Shown here in pieces: positions 12,289 through 19,650 of a stretch of DNA of 19,650 nucleotides. The DNA comes from DASUXA01 sp036378155 (lineage in GTDB: Bacteria; Actinomycetota; Actinomycetes; Mycobacteriales; Micromonosporaceae). The stretch covers positions 1 to 19,650 of the forward strand of contig DASUXA010000084.1 in assembly GCA_036378155.1 (NCBI GenBank), in the 5' to 3' direction. Numbering within the stretch: position 1 is the stretch's first letter; every line of letters starts with the position of its first letter. Below the pieces are notes generated by a model that saw nothing but the letters and a program-made list of their open reading frames with translations, was not told the DNA's origin and made no database searches. The position numbers and the translations under genes were made by a program.

Positions 12289-15200
12289 CCTGCCCGGTGT
12301 GCGGAACTGTCGCGGTACCCGGGGCGCGCTTCTGCCACAACTGTGGCGCGGCGTTGCCCGCCGCCGCGACGCTGCCGCGCACCGAGCGACGGGTGGTCAC
12401 CGTGCTCTTCGGAGACCTCTCCGACTTCACTGCCTGGGCGGAGGACCGGGACCCGGAACGGGTCGGCGCGGTCACCGACCGGGTACTCGCCGCCCTGGCG
12501 GGTGCCGTGAAGACGTTCGGCGGGCACGTCGACAAGCTCACCGGCGACGGGATCATGGCGGTGTTCGGCGCGCCCGTGGCCCACGAGGACGACGCCGAGC
12601 GGGCGGTACGCGCCGCGTTGTCGATGCAGCGTGCCGTGCGCCGGGTCCTCGACGACGAACAGGGCGGCGGTACCCCGCTCGGACTGCGGGTCGGACTGAA
12701 CACCGGCGAGGTCGTCGCCGGTGTCCAGGCGGCTCTGGAATACACCGTCATCGGCGACACCGTGAACACCGCCGCCCGGCTGGCGGACGCCGCGGCGGTC
12801 GGCACGGTGTACGCCGGAGCCGGCACCGCCAGTTCCAGCCGGCGCGTCGCGTCGTGGCGGCGGCTGCGACCGCTGCGCCTGAAGGGCAAGCGGGAACCGG
12901 TCGAGGCGTACGAACTGCTCGGCCTGCTCGACGCGCCCGGCACCAGATCGGGGCTGGGCGACGAGGCGCCGTTCGTCGGCCGGGAAACCGAACTCGCGCG
13001 GGTCGCGAGCCGTCTCGCCGAGGTCACCGACCGGGGCGAGTCGCGGGTACTGGTGATCACCGCCGAGGCGGGCGTCGGCAAGACCCGGTTCGCGGCGGAA
13101 GCCGCCCGGCTGGCTGCCGGTTCGAGCGCGACCGCCACGCGGTTCGCCAGCGCCGGCGGGGCGCGGGTGCTCTCGGTGCGCAGCGCGCCCTACGGTGAGC
13201 GACGCCGCCTCGGTCCGCTCGCCGACCTGGTCCACGAGGCGCTCGGTCTGCCGACCGAGTCGGGCACGGTCACCCGCGCCATGGTCGAGGAGCGGCTGCG
13301 CCGGTTGATCCAGCGGGTGAGCAGGGTCAACCCGACCGTGCCGAAGCCCAACGCCGAGCTGCTGCTGACCCTGCTCGGACTGGCCGACGCCCCCGCCGCG
13401 GCGGTCGACACCCCGCGTGGCGAGCGCGAAGCGATCGACGTCGAGGCGATCCCGGTCGCGGTCGCCCACCTGTTCAGCGCGCTGGCTGCCGAGGAACCAC
13501 TGGTCGTCATCGTCGACGACCTGCACCATGCCACGCCGGAGAGCGTCGAGGCGCTCGGCGTGACACTCAACCAGCTCACCGGCCCGGTGCTGGTGATGCT
13601 GCTGGGGCGTCCGGAACTGGTACGCCCGGCGGGTGCGCTGACCCGGCTCGCCGACGCGGAGGTGGTCAACCTGCCGCCGCTGCGCGGTGCGGACGCGGCG
13701 CGGCTGCTCTCGGCGTACCTCAACGGCGGTCGACTGCCGCAGCCCGACGAGGACCGGCTGCTCGCCACCGCCCAGGGCAATCCGTTCTACCTCGCAGAGC
13801 TCGTCACGCTGCTGATCGAGCGCGGCGCGCTGACCGCCGGTCCGGCTCAGTCCGGCGAGCGGCAGATGTGGCGGCTCGCGGAGGGCTCGCTGGGCGGTCG
13901 CCTGCTGTCGCGCGACCTCGCGGCGGTACTCGCCGCCCGGATCGACGCGCTGCCCGCCGACGCCCGGTCGACGCTGCGTGACGCCGCGGTGATCGGCGAC
14001 ACGGTACCGGCGGAGGCGATGCGGGCGCTGCGGGAACGGCGTACCACCCGCGACGGTCGCCCCACCGCGGTGGTCGCGGTCGAGGCCGAACGGTCTCTGG
14101 AAGAGCTGCTGCAACGACGGATGCTGCGGCGCACCCGCACCGGCTACGCGTTCGCGACCCCGCTGATGCGCGAAGCCGCGTACGCCGGTATCGGCAAGGC
14201 CGACCTCGCCGACCGGCACGCGTACCTGGTGCGCTGGGCGGCTCCGGAGACCCGGGGACCGAAGAGCGGTCCGACGGGAATGTCGGACGAGGCGGTCGAC
14301 GTGTTCGTCGCGTCGCACGCCGAGCGCGCCGTCGCGCTGGCCGACGCGGTCGGACTCCGACCCGAGGTCGACGCCCGCGCGGTCGCCCCGCTCGGCGTCG
14401 CCGCCCTCGGTCGGCTCGCGCGTCGCGCCCTGGCCGCCGGTGAACCGACCATCGTGGTCCGGTACATCGAGCGCTCCGCACAACTCGCCGGTGCCGCCCT
14501 GCCCGCCCGCGACCAGCTCGTCCACGCGCGTGCGCTGCTGCAACTGGGTCGCCCCACCGACGCGCTGACCGACGTCGAGAAGACACTCGCCAACGTCGGC
14601 ACCAACGACGTGGCGACCAGGGCGAGCGCGTTGCTGATCGCGGGGCGGGCATACCAGTTGCTCGGCGACCGGGACCGCGCGGTCGCGTCCTGGCAGGAGG
14701 CGCTGGTCGCGTCGACCGAGGCGGGGCTGCCCGCCGAGCAGGCTGAGGCGCAGCGCCGGATGGGCATGGCGGACTACCTGTCCGGGCGGCTCGCCGAGGC
14801 GGGTGAGCGGTTCACCAGCGCGTACCAGGTCGCGGTGGAAGCCGGCGACAAGCGCAGCCAGGCATGGTCGCTGCAGAACCTCGCCTGGGTGACCACGACC
14901 AGGGGCGACTTCGACGGTTCGAACGCCGCCCTGGGTCGGGCGGCGCGGCTGTTCGCCCAGCAGCGCGACCCCGCCGGTCGGGCATGGCTGCGCGGTACCT
15001 GCGCGTTCGCCCGGATGCTCGCCGGTCGGCTGACCGAGGCGCGGCGGATGGCGCGGGTGTTCCTGCCGTTCGGCGAGCGGGTCGGCGAGCAGTGGGCGGT
15101 CGGTACGCTGCGCGCGGTCGACGCGTTCGCGGCGGCGGAACTCGGCGAGTTGGCGGAAGCGGACCGGGAGGCGCGGCGGGCGTACCGGGACTTCGCGGTC

Positions 15201-15893
15201 GCCTCGGACGACTGGGGGCGCGGGTTCGCTCTCGTGGTGCGGGGCGTGATCGCGCGCGGGCTGGCCGAGCCGGACCACGCATACGACCTGCTCAGCGATG
15301 CTTTGCAGTACAGCGAGCCGACCGGTCACCCGCTGCTGATCGGGATGGCGCGCACGATCCGCGGCTTTGTCGAACTGGAGCGGGGCAACGCCGAGGCTGC
15401 GCTCGTCGACGCGCGCAAGACGCTGGACATCGTGGAGCCGCACAACGTACTGGAGGCAGCCGAGGTGGGGCCCCGGGCGCTCGCCGCGTCCGCCCGCCTC
15501 GCGCTGGGCGAGCCGGACGTCGCGTACCGCCTGCTGGAGCCGGTGGTCGCCGCGACCGGTCCGTCGCTGCTGTTCCCGCGAAGACAGGGCGTCGCGTACT
15601 ACGCCGCGGCGCTGCTCGACAGCGGGCGTCCGGAGGAGGCGCTCGACTGGGCGTACAAGGCGGTCGAATGGCCCGCCGAGGACGTGCGCAGCCTGGTGGT
15701 GGCCCGGCGGCAACTCGCCAGGGCGCTCGCCGCGGTCGGGCGGCACGACGACGCGCGGGCGGTCGCCGAGCAGGCGGTACACGCCGCGTACTCCACCGAA
15801 CAGGTGGCGGAGCGCACCCCGAGTGAGGAACTGCTGACTTCCCTCGGTGGCGCTCCTATGACATCCGGACGACACGATCCGACGGGGACATGA
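12285..15893 (+). CDS. Class IIIb nucleotidyl cyclase with zinc ribbon, AAA ATPase and TPR domains
   Basis: The product is 1202 aa from GTG 12285. Domains in order are a zinc ribbon (C3, C6, C17, C20); a class III cyclase catalytic domain (~35-215); an AAA_16-type ATPase (~229-560) and a long TPR-like helical region (~700-1190). The cyclase keeps both metal aspartates (FGDLSDFT, Asp44; LTGDG, Asp88), the substrate Lys84, Thr154 in EYTVIGD (Thr instead of Asp marks class IIIb) and the transition-state Asn161 and Arg165, so cAMP synthesis is likely. The P-loop reads AEAGVGKT (260-267) with Ala for the first Gly; Walker B is VVIVDD (407-412). The layout resembles half of mammalian soluble adenylyl cyclase, which is bicarbonate-responsive. 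The 4-base overlap with the MBL gene implies coupled translation. Confidence 0.93.
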   Translation: MTCPVCGTVAVPGARFCHNCGAALPAAATLPRTERRVVTVLFGDLSDFTAWAEDRDPERVGAVTDRVLAALAGAVKTFGGHVDKLTGDGIMAVFGAPVAHEDDAERAVRAALSMQRAVRRVLDDEQGGGTPLGLRVGLNTGEVVAGVQAALEYTVIGDTVNTAARLADAAAVGTVYAGAGTASSSRRVASWRRLRPLRLKGKREPVEAYELLGLLDAPGTRSGLGDEAPFVGRETELARVASRLAEVTDRGESRVLVITAEAGVGKTRFAAEAARLAAGSSATATRFASAGGARVLSVRSAPYGERRRLGPLADLVHEALGLPTESGTVTRAMVEERLRRLIQRVSRVNPTVPKPNAELLLTLLGLADAPAAAVDTPRGEREAIDVEAIPVAVAHLFSALAAEEPLVVIVDDLHHATPESVEALGVTLNQLTGPVLVMLLGRPELVRPAGALTRLADAEVVNLPPLRGADAARLLSAYLNGGRLPQPDEDRLLATAQGNPFYLAELVTLLIERGALTAGPAQSGERQMWRLAEGSLGGRLLSRDLAAVLAARIDALPADARSTLRDAAVIGDTVPAEAMRALRERRTTRDGRPTAVVAVEAERSLEELLQRRMLRRTRTGYAFATPLMREAAYAGIGKADLADRHAYLVRWAAPETRGPKSGPTGMSDEAVDVFVASHAERAVALADAVGLRPEVDARAVAPLGVAALGRLARRALAAGEPTIVVRYIERSAQLAGAALPARDQLVHARALLQLGRPTDALTDVEKTLANVGTNDVATRASALLIAGRAYQLLGDRDRAVASWQEALVASTEAGLPAEQAEAQRRMGMADYLSGRLAEAGERFTSAYQVAVEAGDKRSQAWSLQNLAWVTTTRGDFDGSNAALGRAARLFAQQRDPAGRAWLRGTCAFARMLAGRLTEARRMARVFLPFGERVGEQWAVGTLRAVDAFAAAELGELAEADREARRAYRDFAVASDDWGRGFALVVRGVIARGLAEPDHAYDLLSDALQYSEPTGHPLLIGMARTIRGFVELERGNAEAALVDARKTLDIVEPHNVLEAAEVGPRALAASARLALGEPDVAYRLLEPVVAATGPSLLFPRRQGVAYYAAALLDSGRPEEALDWAYKAVEWPAEDVRSLVVARRQLARALAAVGRHDDARAVAEQAVHAAYSTEQVAERTPSEELLTSLGGAPMTSGRHDPTGT

Positions 15894-15895
15894 CG

Positions 15896-15901
15896 TACCG
15901 T
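15896..15901 (+). promoter_or_regulatory. -10 box (TACCGT) for the kinase gene
   Basis: TACCGT begins 3 bases after the cyclase stop codon and is followed by 7 bases and GTG 15909. The kinase could thus be made from its own leaderless transcript as well as by readthrough from the cyclase. Confidence 0.45.
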
Positions 15902-15908
15902 CTGTCGC

Positions 15909-17429
15909 GTGAACGACGTTCCGCCCGCTGTCGCACCGCCCACTGTGCCCGGACTGACCGGGTTGAGCGTGCTGGCTCGCGGCGGGTACGCGACGGTGTA
16001 CCGGGCGGTGCAGGAGTCGGTGGGCCGCGACGTCGCGGTCAAGGTGGAGAACCAGCGGCTGGACGATGACCAGGACCGTCGCAGGTTCCTGCGCGAGGCG
16101 CGGGCAGCCGGGCGGATGTCCAGCCACCCGCATGTGGTCGACCTGTTCGACGCCGGGGTCACGGCGCACGGCCACCCGTACCTGATCATGGAGTTGTGCG
16201 CCGGGTCCTATGCGGACCGGATGCGCACCCACCCGTTGAGCGCGGTCGAGGTCCGCGAGGTCGGTGTGAAGATCGCCGACGCGCTGGCCGACGCGCATGC
16301 GCTCGGCGTCCTGCACCGCGATGTCAAACCCGCCAACATCCTGGTGTCCGACTTCGGCGAGCCGGCGCTTGCCGACTTCGGTCTGGCGATCCTCGCCGAG
16401 ACCCGGGACACCTCGGTCGCGCTCGACGTGCTGACCCCGGCGTACGCGCCGCCGGAGATGTTCCGACCGAGCCCGCCGACACCCGCCGTCGACGTGTACT
16501 CGCTGTGCGCGACGCTGTACGCGCTCATGAACGGTCGCCCGCCCCGCTGGGAGGACGACCGGACGCCGAGCCTGATGACGCTGACCGAGTTGTTCGAGCG
16601 TCCGATCCCGGCGCTGCCCGGCATCCCCGACGACCTGCTCGACCTGCTCCGGCTCGGCATGCGCAACGACCCCGCCGAGCGTCCGAGCGCGGCGGAACTG
16701 CGCGACCGCATGGCGGCGCTCGCCCTCGGCGACGCGCCGACGATGCCCCACCTGCCCAGCCCGCGCCCGCCGGCATCGGCGAACACCGCCGCCGCTGCGG
16801 TACGGCGCGACGACACACCGACCGAACCCGCGCGACCGGCGTTGGACACGCCGACCGAACAGGTGCGACCGGCGCGCCGACGCGGCGGGCTGTTCGGTGT
16901 CGGGGCGGGACTCGTCGCCCTGGCGCTGCTGATCGGCGGCGGCACCTGGTACGAACTCGACCACGTCTCGCACAAGGTCGACACCGCGACCGACCGGTCG
17001 GCGACCCCGACCAGCGGGGCGGAACCCGCGGGTCTGACCTCGCCGGGCACGGTCGTCTGCGGCGTCGACGCGGGGACCCGGTGCCCGCGTACCCCGGAGT
17101 GCTTCGGTCGGTTGTCGGTGACGCGCGGGGTGGCACGGGCTGCCCGCACACCGTGTACCAAGCCGCACGCCTGGGAGGTGTTCGCGCTGGCGACGCTGCC
17201 GCCGACCACGCGCAGCGCGGACTACGCGAAGGTACGGACCGATCCGACGGTTCGACGGGTGTGCAGCGTGGTCACGCTTGCCACCCGGCTGCCCGACCTG
17301 AACGTCATCGGTTGGCAGGTGGACGTGCTGCCTCCGACGCCCGAGGCGTTCGCCGCGGGCGACCGTACCGTCCGCTGCCTCGCCGGGCGGGGCAGCGACG
17401 AGTTGACGGCCCCGGCGTTCACTCAGTAG
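15909..17429 (+). CDS. Transmembrane Ser/Thr protein kinase with septum-formation-like extracellular domain
   Basis: The product is 506 aa from GTG 15909. The Hanks-type kinase domain (~15-272) has a Gly loop LARGGYATVY (22-31), Lys45, Glu63 in helix C, catalytic HRDVKPAN (136-143, Asp138), DFG (156-158) and a YAPPE motif (179-183), so it should be active. A Pro/Thr-rich juxtamembrane linker (275-323) precedes one membrane helix (~327-347). The extracellular part (~350-506) holds six cysteines (384, 392, 398, 416, 452, 490) and CTKPHAWEVFALATLP (416-431), resembling the PH-x-x-EV-[FY]-A core of Septum_form domains rather than the PASTA repeats of PknB. The ligand is unknown. The gene follows the cyclase gene by 15 bases and its 3' end overlaps the convergent dehydrogenase gene by 7 bases. 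Confidence 0.92.
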   Translation: MNDVPPAVAPPTVPGLTGLSVLARGGYATVYRAVQESVGRDVAVKVENQRLDDDQDRRRFLREARAAGRMSSHPHVVDLFDAGVTAHGHPYLIMELCAGSYADRMRTHPLSAVEVREVGVKIADALADAHALGVLHRDVKPANILVSDFGEPALADFGLAILAETRDTSVALDVLTPAYAPPEMFRPSPPTPAVDVYSLCATLYALMNGRPPRWEDDRTPSLMTLTELFERPIPALPGIPDDLLDLLRLGMRNDPAERPSAAELRDRMAALALGDAPTMPHLPSPRPPASANTAAAAVRRDDTPTEPARPALDTPTEQVRPARRRGGLFGVGAGLVALALLIGGGTWYELDHVSHKVDTATDRSATPTSGAEPAGLTSPGTVVCGVDAGTRCPRTPECFGRLSVTRGVARAARTPCTKPHAWEVFALATLPPTTRSADYAKVRTDPTVRRVCSVVTLATRLPDLNVIGWQVDVLPPTPEAFAAGDRTVRCLAGRGSDELTAPAFTQ

Positions 17430-18583
17430 GACTTGTCCTGCCCGAGTACGTGCTGGGCGACGAAGTTGAGGATCATCTCGCGGCTGACCGGGGCGATCCG
17501 ACCGGCGCGCACCCCGCCGAGCAGCGTCGCCACGCCGTACTCGGTGGTCATGCCGTTGCCGCCGTGTACCTGGATCGCGGTGTCCACGGCCAGGGCGGCG
17601 GCTTCCGCCGACGCGTACTTCGCCATGTTCGCGGCGACCCCGGCTTCCAGGTCGCGACCCGCGTCGTACAGGGTCGCCGCCTTGGCGATCATCAGCCTGG
17701 CGAGTTCGACCTGGATCTGCGCGTGCGCGAGCGGGTGCGCGACGCCCTGGTGGGTACCGATCGGGCGACCCCACACCGTGCGGCTCGCCGCGTAGTCGGC
17801 GGCGCGCTCCAGCGCGTACCGGGCGGTGCCGGCACCCATCGCGGCGACCGTGATCCGTTCCGGGTTGAGCCCGGTGAACAGCGCCGGCAGCCCGGTTGCG
17901 GTGTCGCCGCCGACGAGCGCGTCGCCGGGCAGCCGGACGTCGTCAAAGGAGAGCAGCCACTGGTTCTCCGGCGACACGATCTCCATGTCCAGTTTGGACT
18001 TTCCGAAGCCGGGCGCATCGGTCGGCACGATGAACAGCGCCGGTCGCAGCTTCCCGGTCGCCTCGTCCGCGGTACGCGCCACGACCAGCACATACGGCGC
18101 CTCGTCCACGCCGGAGATGAAGCATTTGCGCCCGTTGAGGAGCCAGCCGCCGCTGTCGCGGGTGGCGACCGTACCGATCCGGTGGAAGTTGGAGCCCGCC
18201 TCGGGTTCGGTGATCGCAAAGACGATCTTGAGGCTGCCGTCCGCGAGACCGGGCAGGTACTGCTTGCGCTGCGCCTCGGTGCCGTGCCGGGCGAGGATGG
18301 TACCGACGATCGCCGGCGAGACCACGAGCAGCAGCAGCGGGCAGCCCGCCGCGGCGAGCTCCTCACAGACGATCGCCAACTCGGTGATCCCGGCGCCGCC
18401 CCCGCCGTACTCCGTCGGCACGTTGACCCCGACGTAGCCCAGCTCGCCGGCTTCCGCCCACAGTTCCGTGGTGTGCTCGCCCGCCTTCGCCTTGCCCACG
18501 AAGTACCGGTGACCGTACTTGCGACCGAGGGCGCGCACCGCGTCGCGCAACTGCCGCTGTTCCGGCGTGTAGTCGAAGTCCAT
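17423..18583 (-). CDS. Acyl-CoA dehydrogenase
   Basis: The product is 386 aa from ATG 18583 (SD AGGGG 5 bases upstream), the usual length for a soluble FAD-dependent acyl-CoA dehydrogenase. The N-terminal helical domain starts MDFDYTPEQRQLRDAVR. The middle domain has FAITEPEAGSNF, the flavin-binding segment. The C-terminal domain has SRTVWGRPIGTHQGVAHPLA and IQVHGGNGMTTEYGVATLLGGVRAGRIAPVSREM. At the place where medium-chain enzymes carry the catalytic Glu (YEGT) this protein reads APVS, so the base must come from elsewhere or the protein differs in chemistry. It is probably co-transcribed with the carboxylase gene 8 bases upstream; together they suggest branched-chain (leucine or isoprenoid) acyl-CoA breakdown. 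Confidence 0.92.
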   Translation of the reverse strand: MDFDYTPEQRQLRDAVRALGRKYGHRYFVGKAKAGEHTTELWAEAGELGYVGVNVPTEYGGGGAGITELAIVCEELAAAGCPLLLLVVSPAIVGTILARHGTEAQRKQYLPGLADGSLKIVFAITEPEAGSNFHRIGTVATRDSGGWLLNGRKCFISGVDEAPYVLVVARTADEATGKLRPALFIVPTDAPGFGKSKLDMEIVSPENQWLLSFDDVRLPGDALVGGDTATGLPALFTGLNPERITVAAMGAGTARYALERAADYAASRTVWGRPIGTHQGVAHPLAHAQIQVELARLMIAKAATLYDAGRDLEAGVAANMAKYASAEAAALAVDTAIQVHGGNGMTTEYGVATLLGGVRAGRIAPVSREMILNFVAQHVLGQDKSY

Positions 18584-18591
18584 GGCTGCCC

Positions 18592-19650
18592 CTATTCGTG
18601 CGTGATGACGGCGAGCACGTCGCCGGTGTCGACCCGGGTACCGGCGGCGACCGGCAGTTCGGCGACGACGCCGTCGCCCGGTGCGTACACCGGATGTTCG
18701 AGCTTCATCGCCTCGAGCGTGAGCAGCAGGTCACCGGCGGCGACCCGGTCCCCGGTCGCGACCGCCACCCGACCGACTGTGCCGGGCATGGGTGCGACCA
18801 GGGAACCTTCCGCGACGCCGGTACCGGGCAGCGGGAAGCGCGGCACCTCGGTCAGCGTCACCGAGCCGCCCGTACTGTCCACGTACGACACGTCGTCGAC
18901 CAGGTGGACGGCGAACGTCTCGCGTACCCCGCCGCTGCCCAGGACCACCCGGTCCGGCGCCGCCTCGACCAGCGTGACGTCAACCGGGTCGCCGTCCACC
19001 GTCGCCACCGCGAGCGCGCCCCGCCGGTCGAACCGGTACGCCACCTCCAGACGTCCGGTCGGACCGTCGAACGCGGTCGACTGCGGCGCGGACGGCACGT
19101 TGCGCCAGCCGCTCGGCAGTCCGCTCAGCACCCGGGCGTCCGCCCGACGTGCGGCGGCTCCCGCGAGCGCGGCGGCGAGCGCGGCGCGGCGTACCGTCGT
19201 CGGGTCGGCGAGCGGGGCGAACACGTCGTCGTGCCGCGCCAAAAAACCGGTGTCCGTCTCGCCCGCCAGGAACGCCGGGTGCCGCAGCACCCGGACCAGC
19301 AGGTCGCGGTTGGTGACCACGCCGTGCAACCGGGCGCGGGTCAGCGCGTCGGCGAGCAGCCGAGCCGCCTCGTCGCGGGTCGGCGCCCACGCGATCAGCT
19401 TGGCGAGCATCGGGTCGTAGTGCACCCCGACCACCGACCCCGGCTCGACGCCGGAGTCGAGCCGCACCCCCGCGCCCGACAACGCGGCGAATGCCGCGTC
19501 GACGCGGGGTACCTCGAACGCGTGCAGCCTGCCGGTCGACGGTCGCCAGCCCTCCGCCGGGTCCTCCGCGTACAGCCGCACCTCGATCGCATGCCCACGC
19601 GTCGGCGGCACCACGGCGGTCGTACCCGACCGCGCCGGCACCACGGCGGT
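18592..19650 (-). CDS. Acyl-CoA carboxylase alpha subunit (biotin carboxylase/BCCP), 3' part
   Basis: The gene is cut by the window end, leaving the last 352 aa. The visible part begins in the biotin carboxylase domain's C-terminal lobe (RGHAIEVRLYAEDPAEGW, STGRLHAFEVP), passes a linker and BT-like region, and ends in a biotinyl domain (SLVAPMPGTVGRV, EAMKLEHPV with the biotinylated Lys, GDVLAVITHE). The single-chain BC-BCCP plan is that of 3-methylcrotonyl-, propionyl- and related acyl-CoA carboxylases. Combined with the following acyl-CoA dehydrogenase, and by analogy to the mycobacterial accD1-accA1-fadE19 order, the methylcrotonyl-CoA (leucine) pathway is the best guess. A beta subunit would be expected just beyond the window. 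Confidence 0.93.
   Translation of the reverse strand, partial: TAVVPARSGTTAVVPPTRGHAIEVRLYAEDPAEGWRPSTGRLHAFEVPRVDAAFAALSGAGVRLDSGVEPGSVVGVHYDPMLAKLIAWAPTRDEAARLLADALTRARLHGVVTNRDLLVRVLRHPAFLAGETDTGFLARHDDVFAPLADPTTVRRAALAAALAGAAARRADARVLSGLPSGWRNVPSAPQSTAFDGPTGRLEVAYRFDRRGALAVATVDGDPVDVTLVEAAPDRVVLGSGGVRETFAVHLVDDVSYVDSTGGSVTLTEVPRFPLPGTGVAEGSLVAPMPGTVGRVAVATGDRVAAGDLLLTLEAMKLEHPVYAPGDGVVAELPVAAGTRVDTGDVLAVITHE
19606..19650. repeat. 15-bp direct repeat 30 bp apart in the carboxylase gene
   Basis: CGGCACCACGGCGGT occurs at 19606-19620 and again at 19636-19650, at the window edge. It encodes two TAVVP copies in the loop before RGHAIEVRLYAEDP, suggesting a small in-frame tandem duplication. 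More copies may lie beyond the window. Confidence 0.6.

Noticed and set aside
12234..17774. A 1846-codon open frame on the minus strand antisense to the cyclase and kinase genes
   Set aside because: Its translation is Arg/Gly/Pro/His-rich without any domain. It mirrors two genes with clear catalytic motifs on the other strand, and long antisense open frames are expected where third positions are nearly all G or C.

Overview
The window is high-GC actinobacterial DNA. Third codon positions are almost all G or C, GTG starts are common, there is a Wbl (WhiB-like) regulator, and the gene order around it matches the whiB4/wblA neighbourhood of mycobacteria and streptomycetes. Abundant GTAC/GGTACC words and the gene content would fit the Micromonosporaceae, but I cannot fix the genus by eye.

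Layout. Positions 1-935 hold the decayed end of an actinomycete integrative element. The first ~50 codons of a DUF3631-type gene run straight into the last third of a tyrosine integrase, which carries its own frameshift. The relic abuts the 3' end of a tRNA-Pro(CGG) gene, a typical target of such elements. From 1190 to 9218 lies a conserved chromosomal block: alpha/beta hydrolase, metallophosphoesterase, YqeY, a bifunctional PASTA penicillin-binding protein (PonA2-like), WblA/WhiB4, and two Get3/ArsA-like ATPases. From 9273 to 10659 are two related cysteine-pair envelope proteins, one membrane-anchored with a Pro-rich N-terminus and one lipoprotein. From 10704 to 12288 come a DUF4177 protein, a RidA-family protein and a LACTB2-like metallo-beta-lactamase-fold hydrolase. 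In M. tuberculosis the same series (Rv3683 down to Rv3677c) is followed by crp (Rv3676). Here the next gene is a 1202-residue class IIIb nucleotidyl cyclase-AAA-TPR protein that overlaps the hydrolase gene by 4 bases. It is followed by a transmembrane Ser/Thr kinase with an extracellular septum-formation-like domain. From 17423 to the end, on the other strand, are an acyl-CoA dehydrogenase and the 3' part of a biotin-dependent acyl-CoA carboxylase alpha subunit, probably for branched-chain acyl-CoA catabolism.

How the parts may work together. The central block joins peptidoglycan synthesis (PBP), a redox-sensing Fe-S regulator (WblA), a probable asymmetric Get3-like ATPase pair, metabolite damage control (RidA, MBL) and two signalling outputs (cyclic nucleotide and Ser/Thr phosphorylation). 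This reads as an envelope/redox homeostasis locus, which is an inference from content and synteny.

The strongest unlisted pattern is promoter architecture. Nine gene starts have a TANNNT hexamer ending exactly 6, 7 or 8 bases before the start codon, as expected for leaderless or nearly leaderless mRNAs. At one divergent pair the two -10 boxes overlap by 2 bp. The second strongest is the complementary loss of Get3 catalytic residues in the two ArsA-like proteins.
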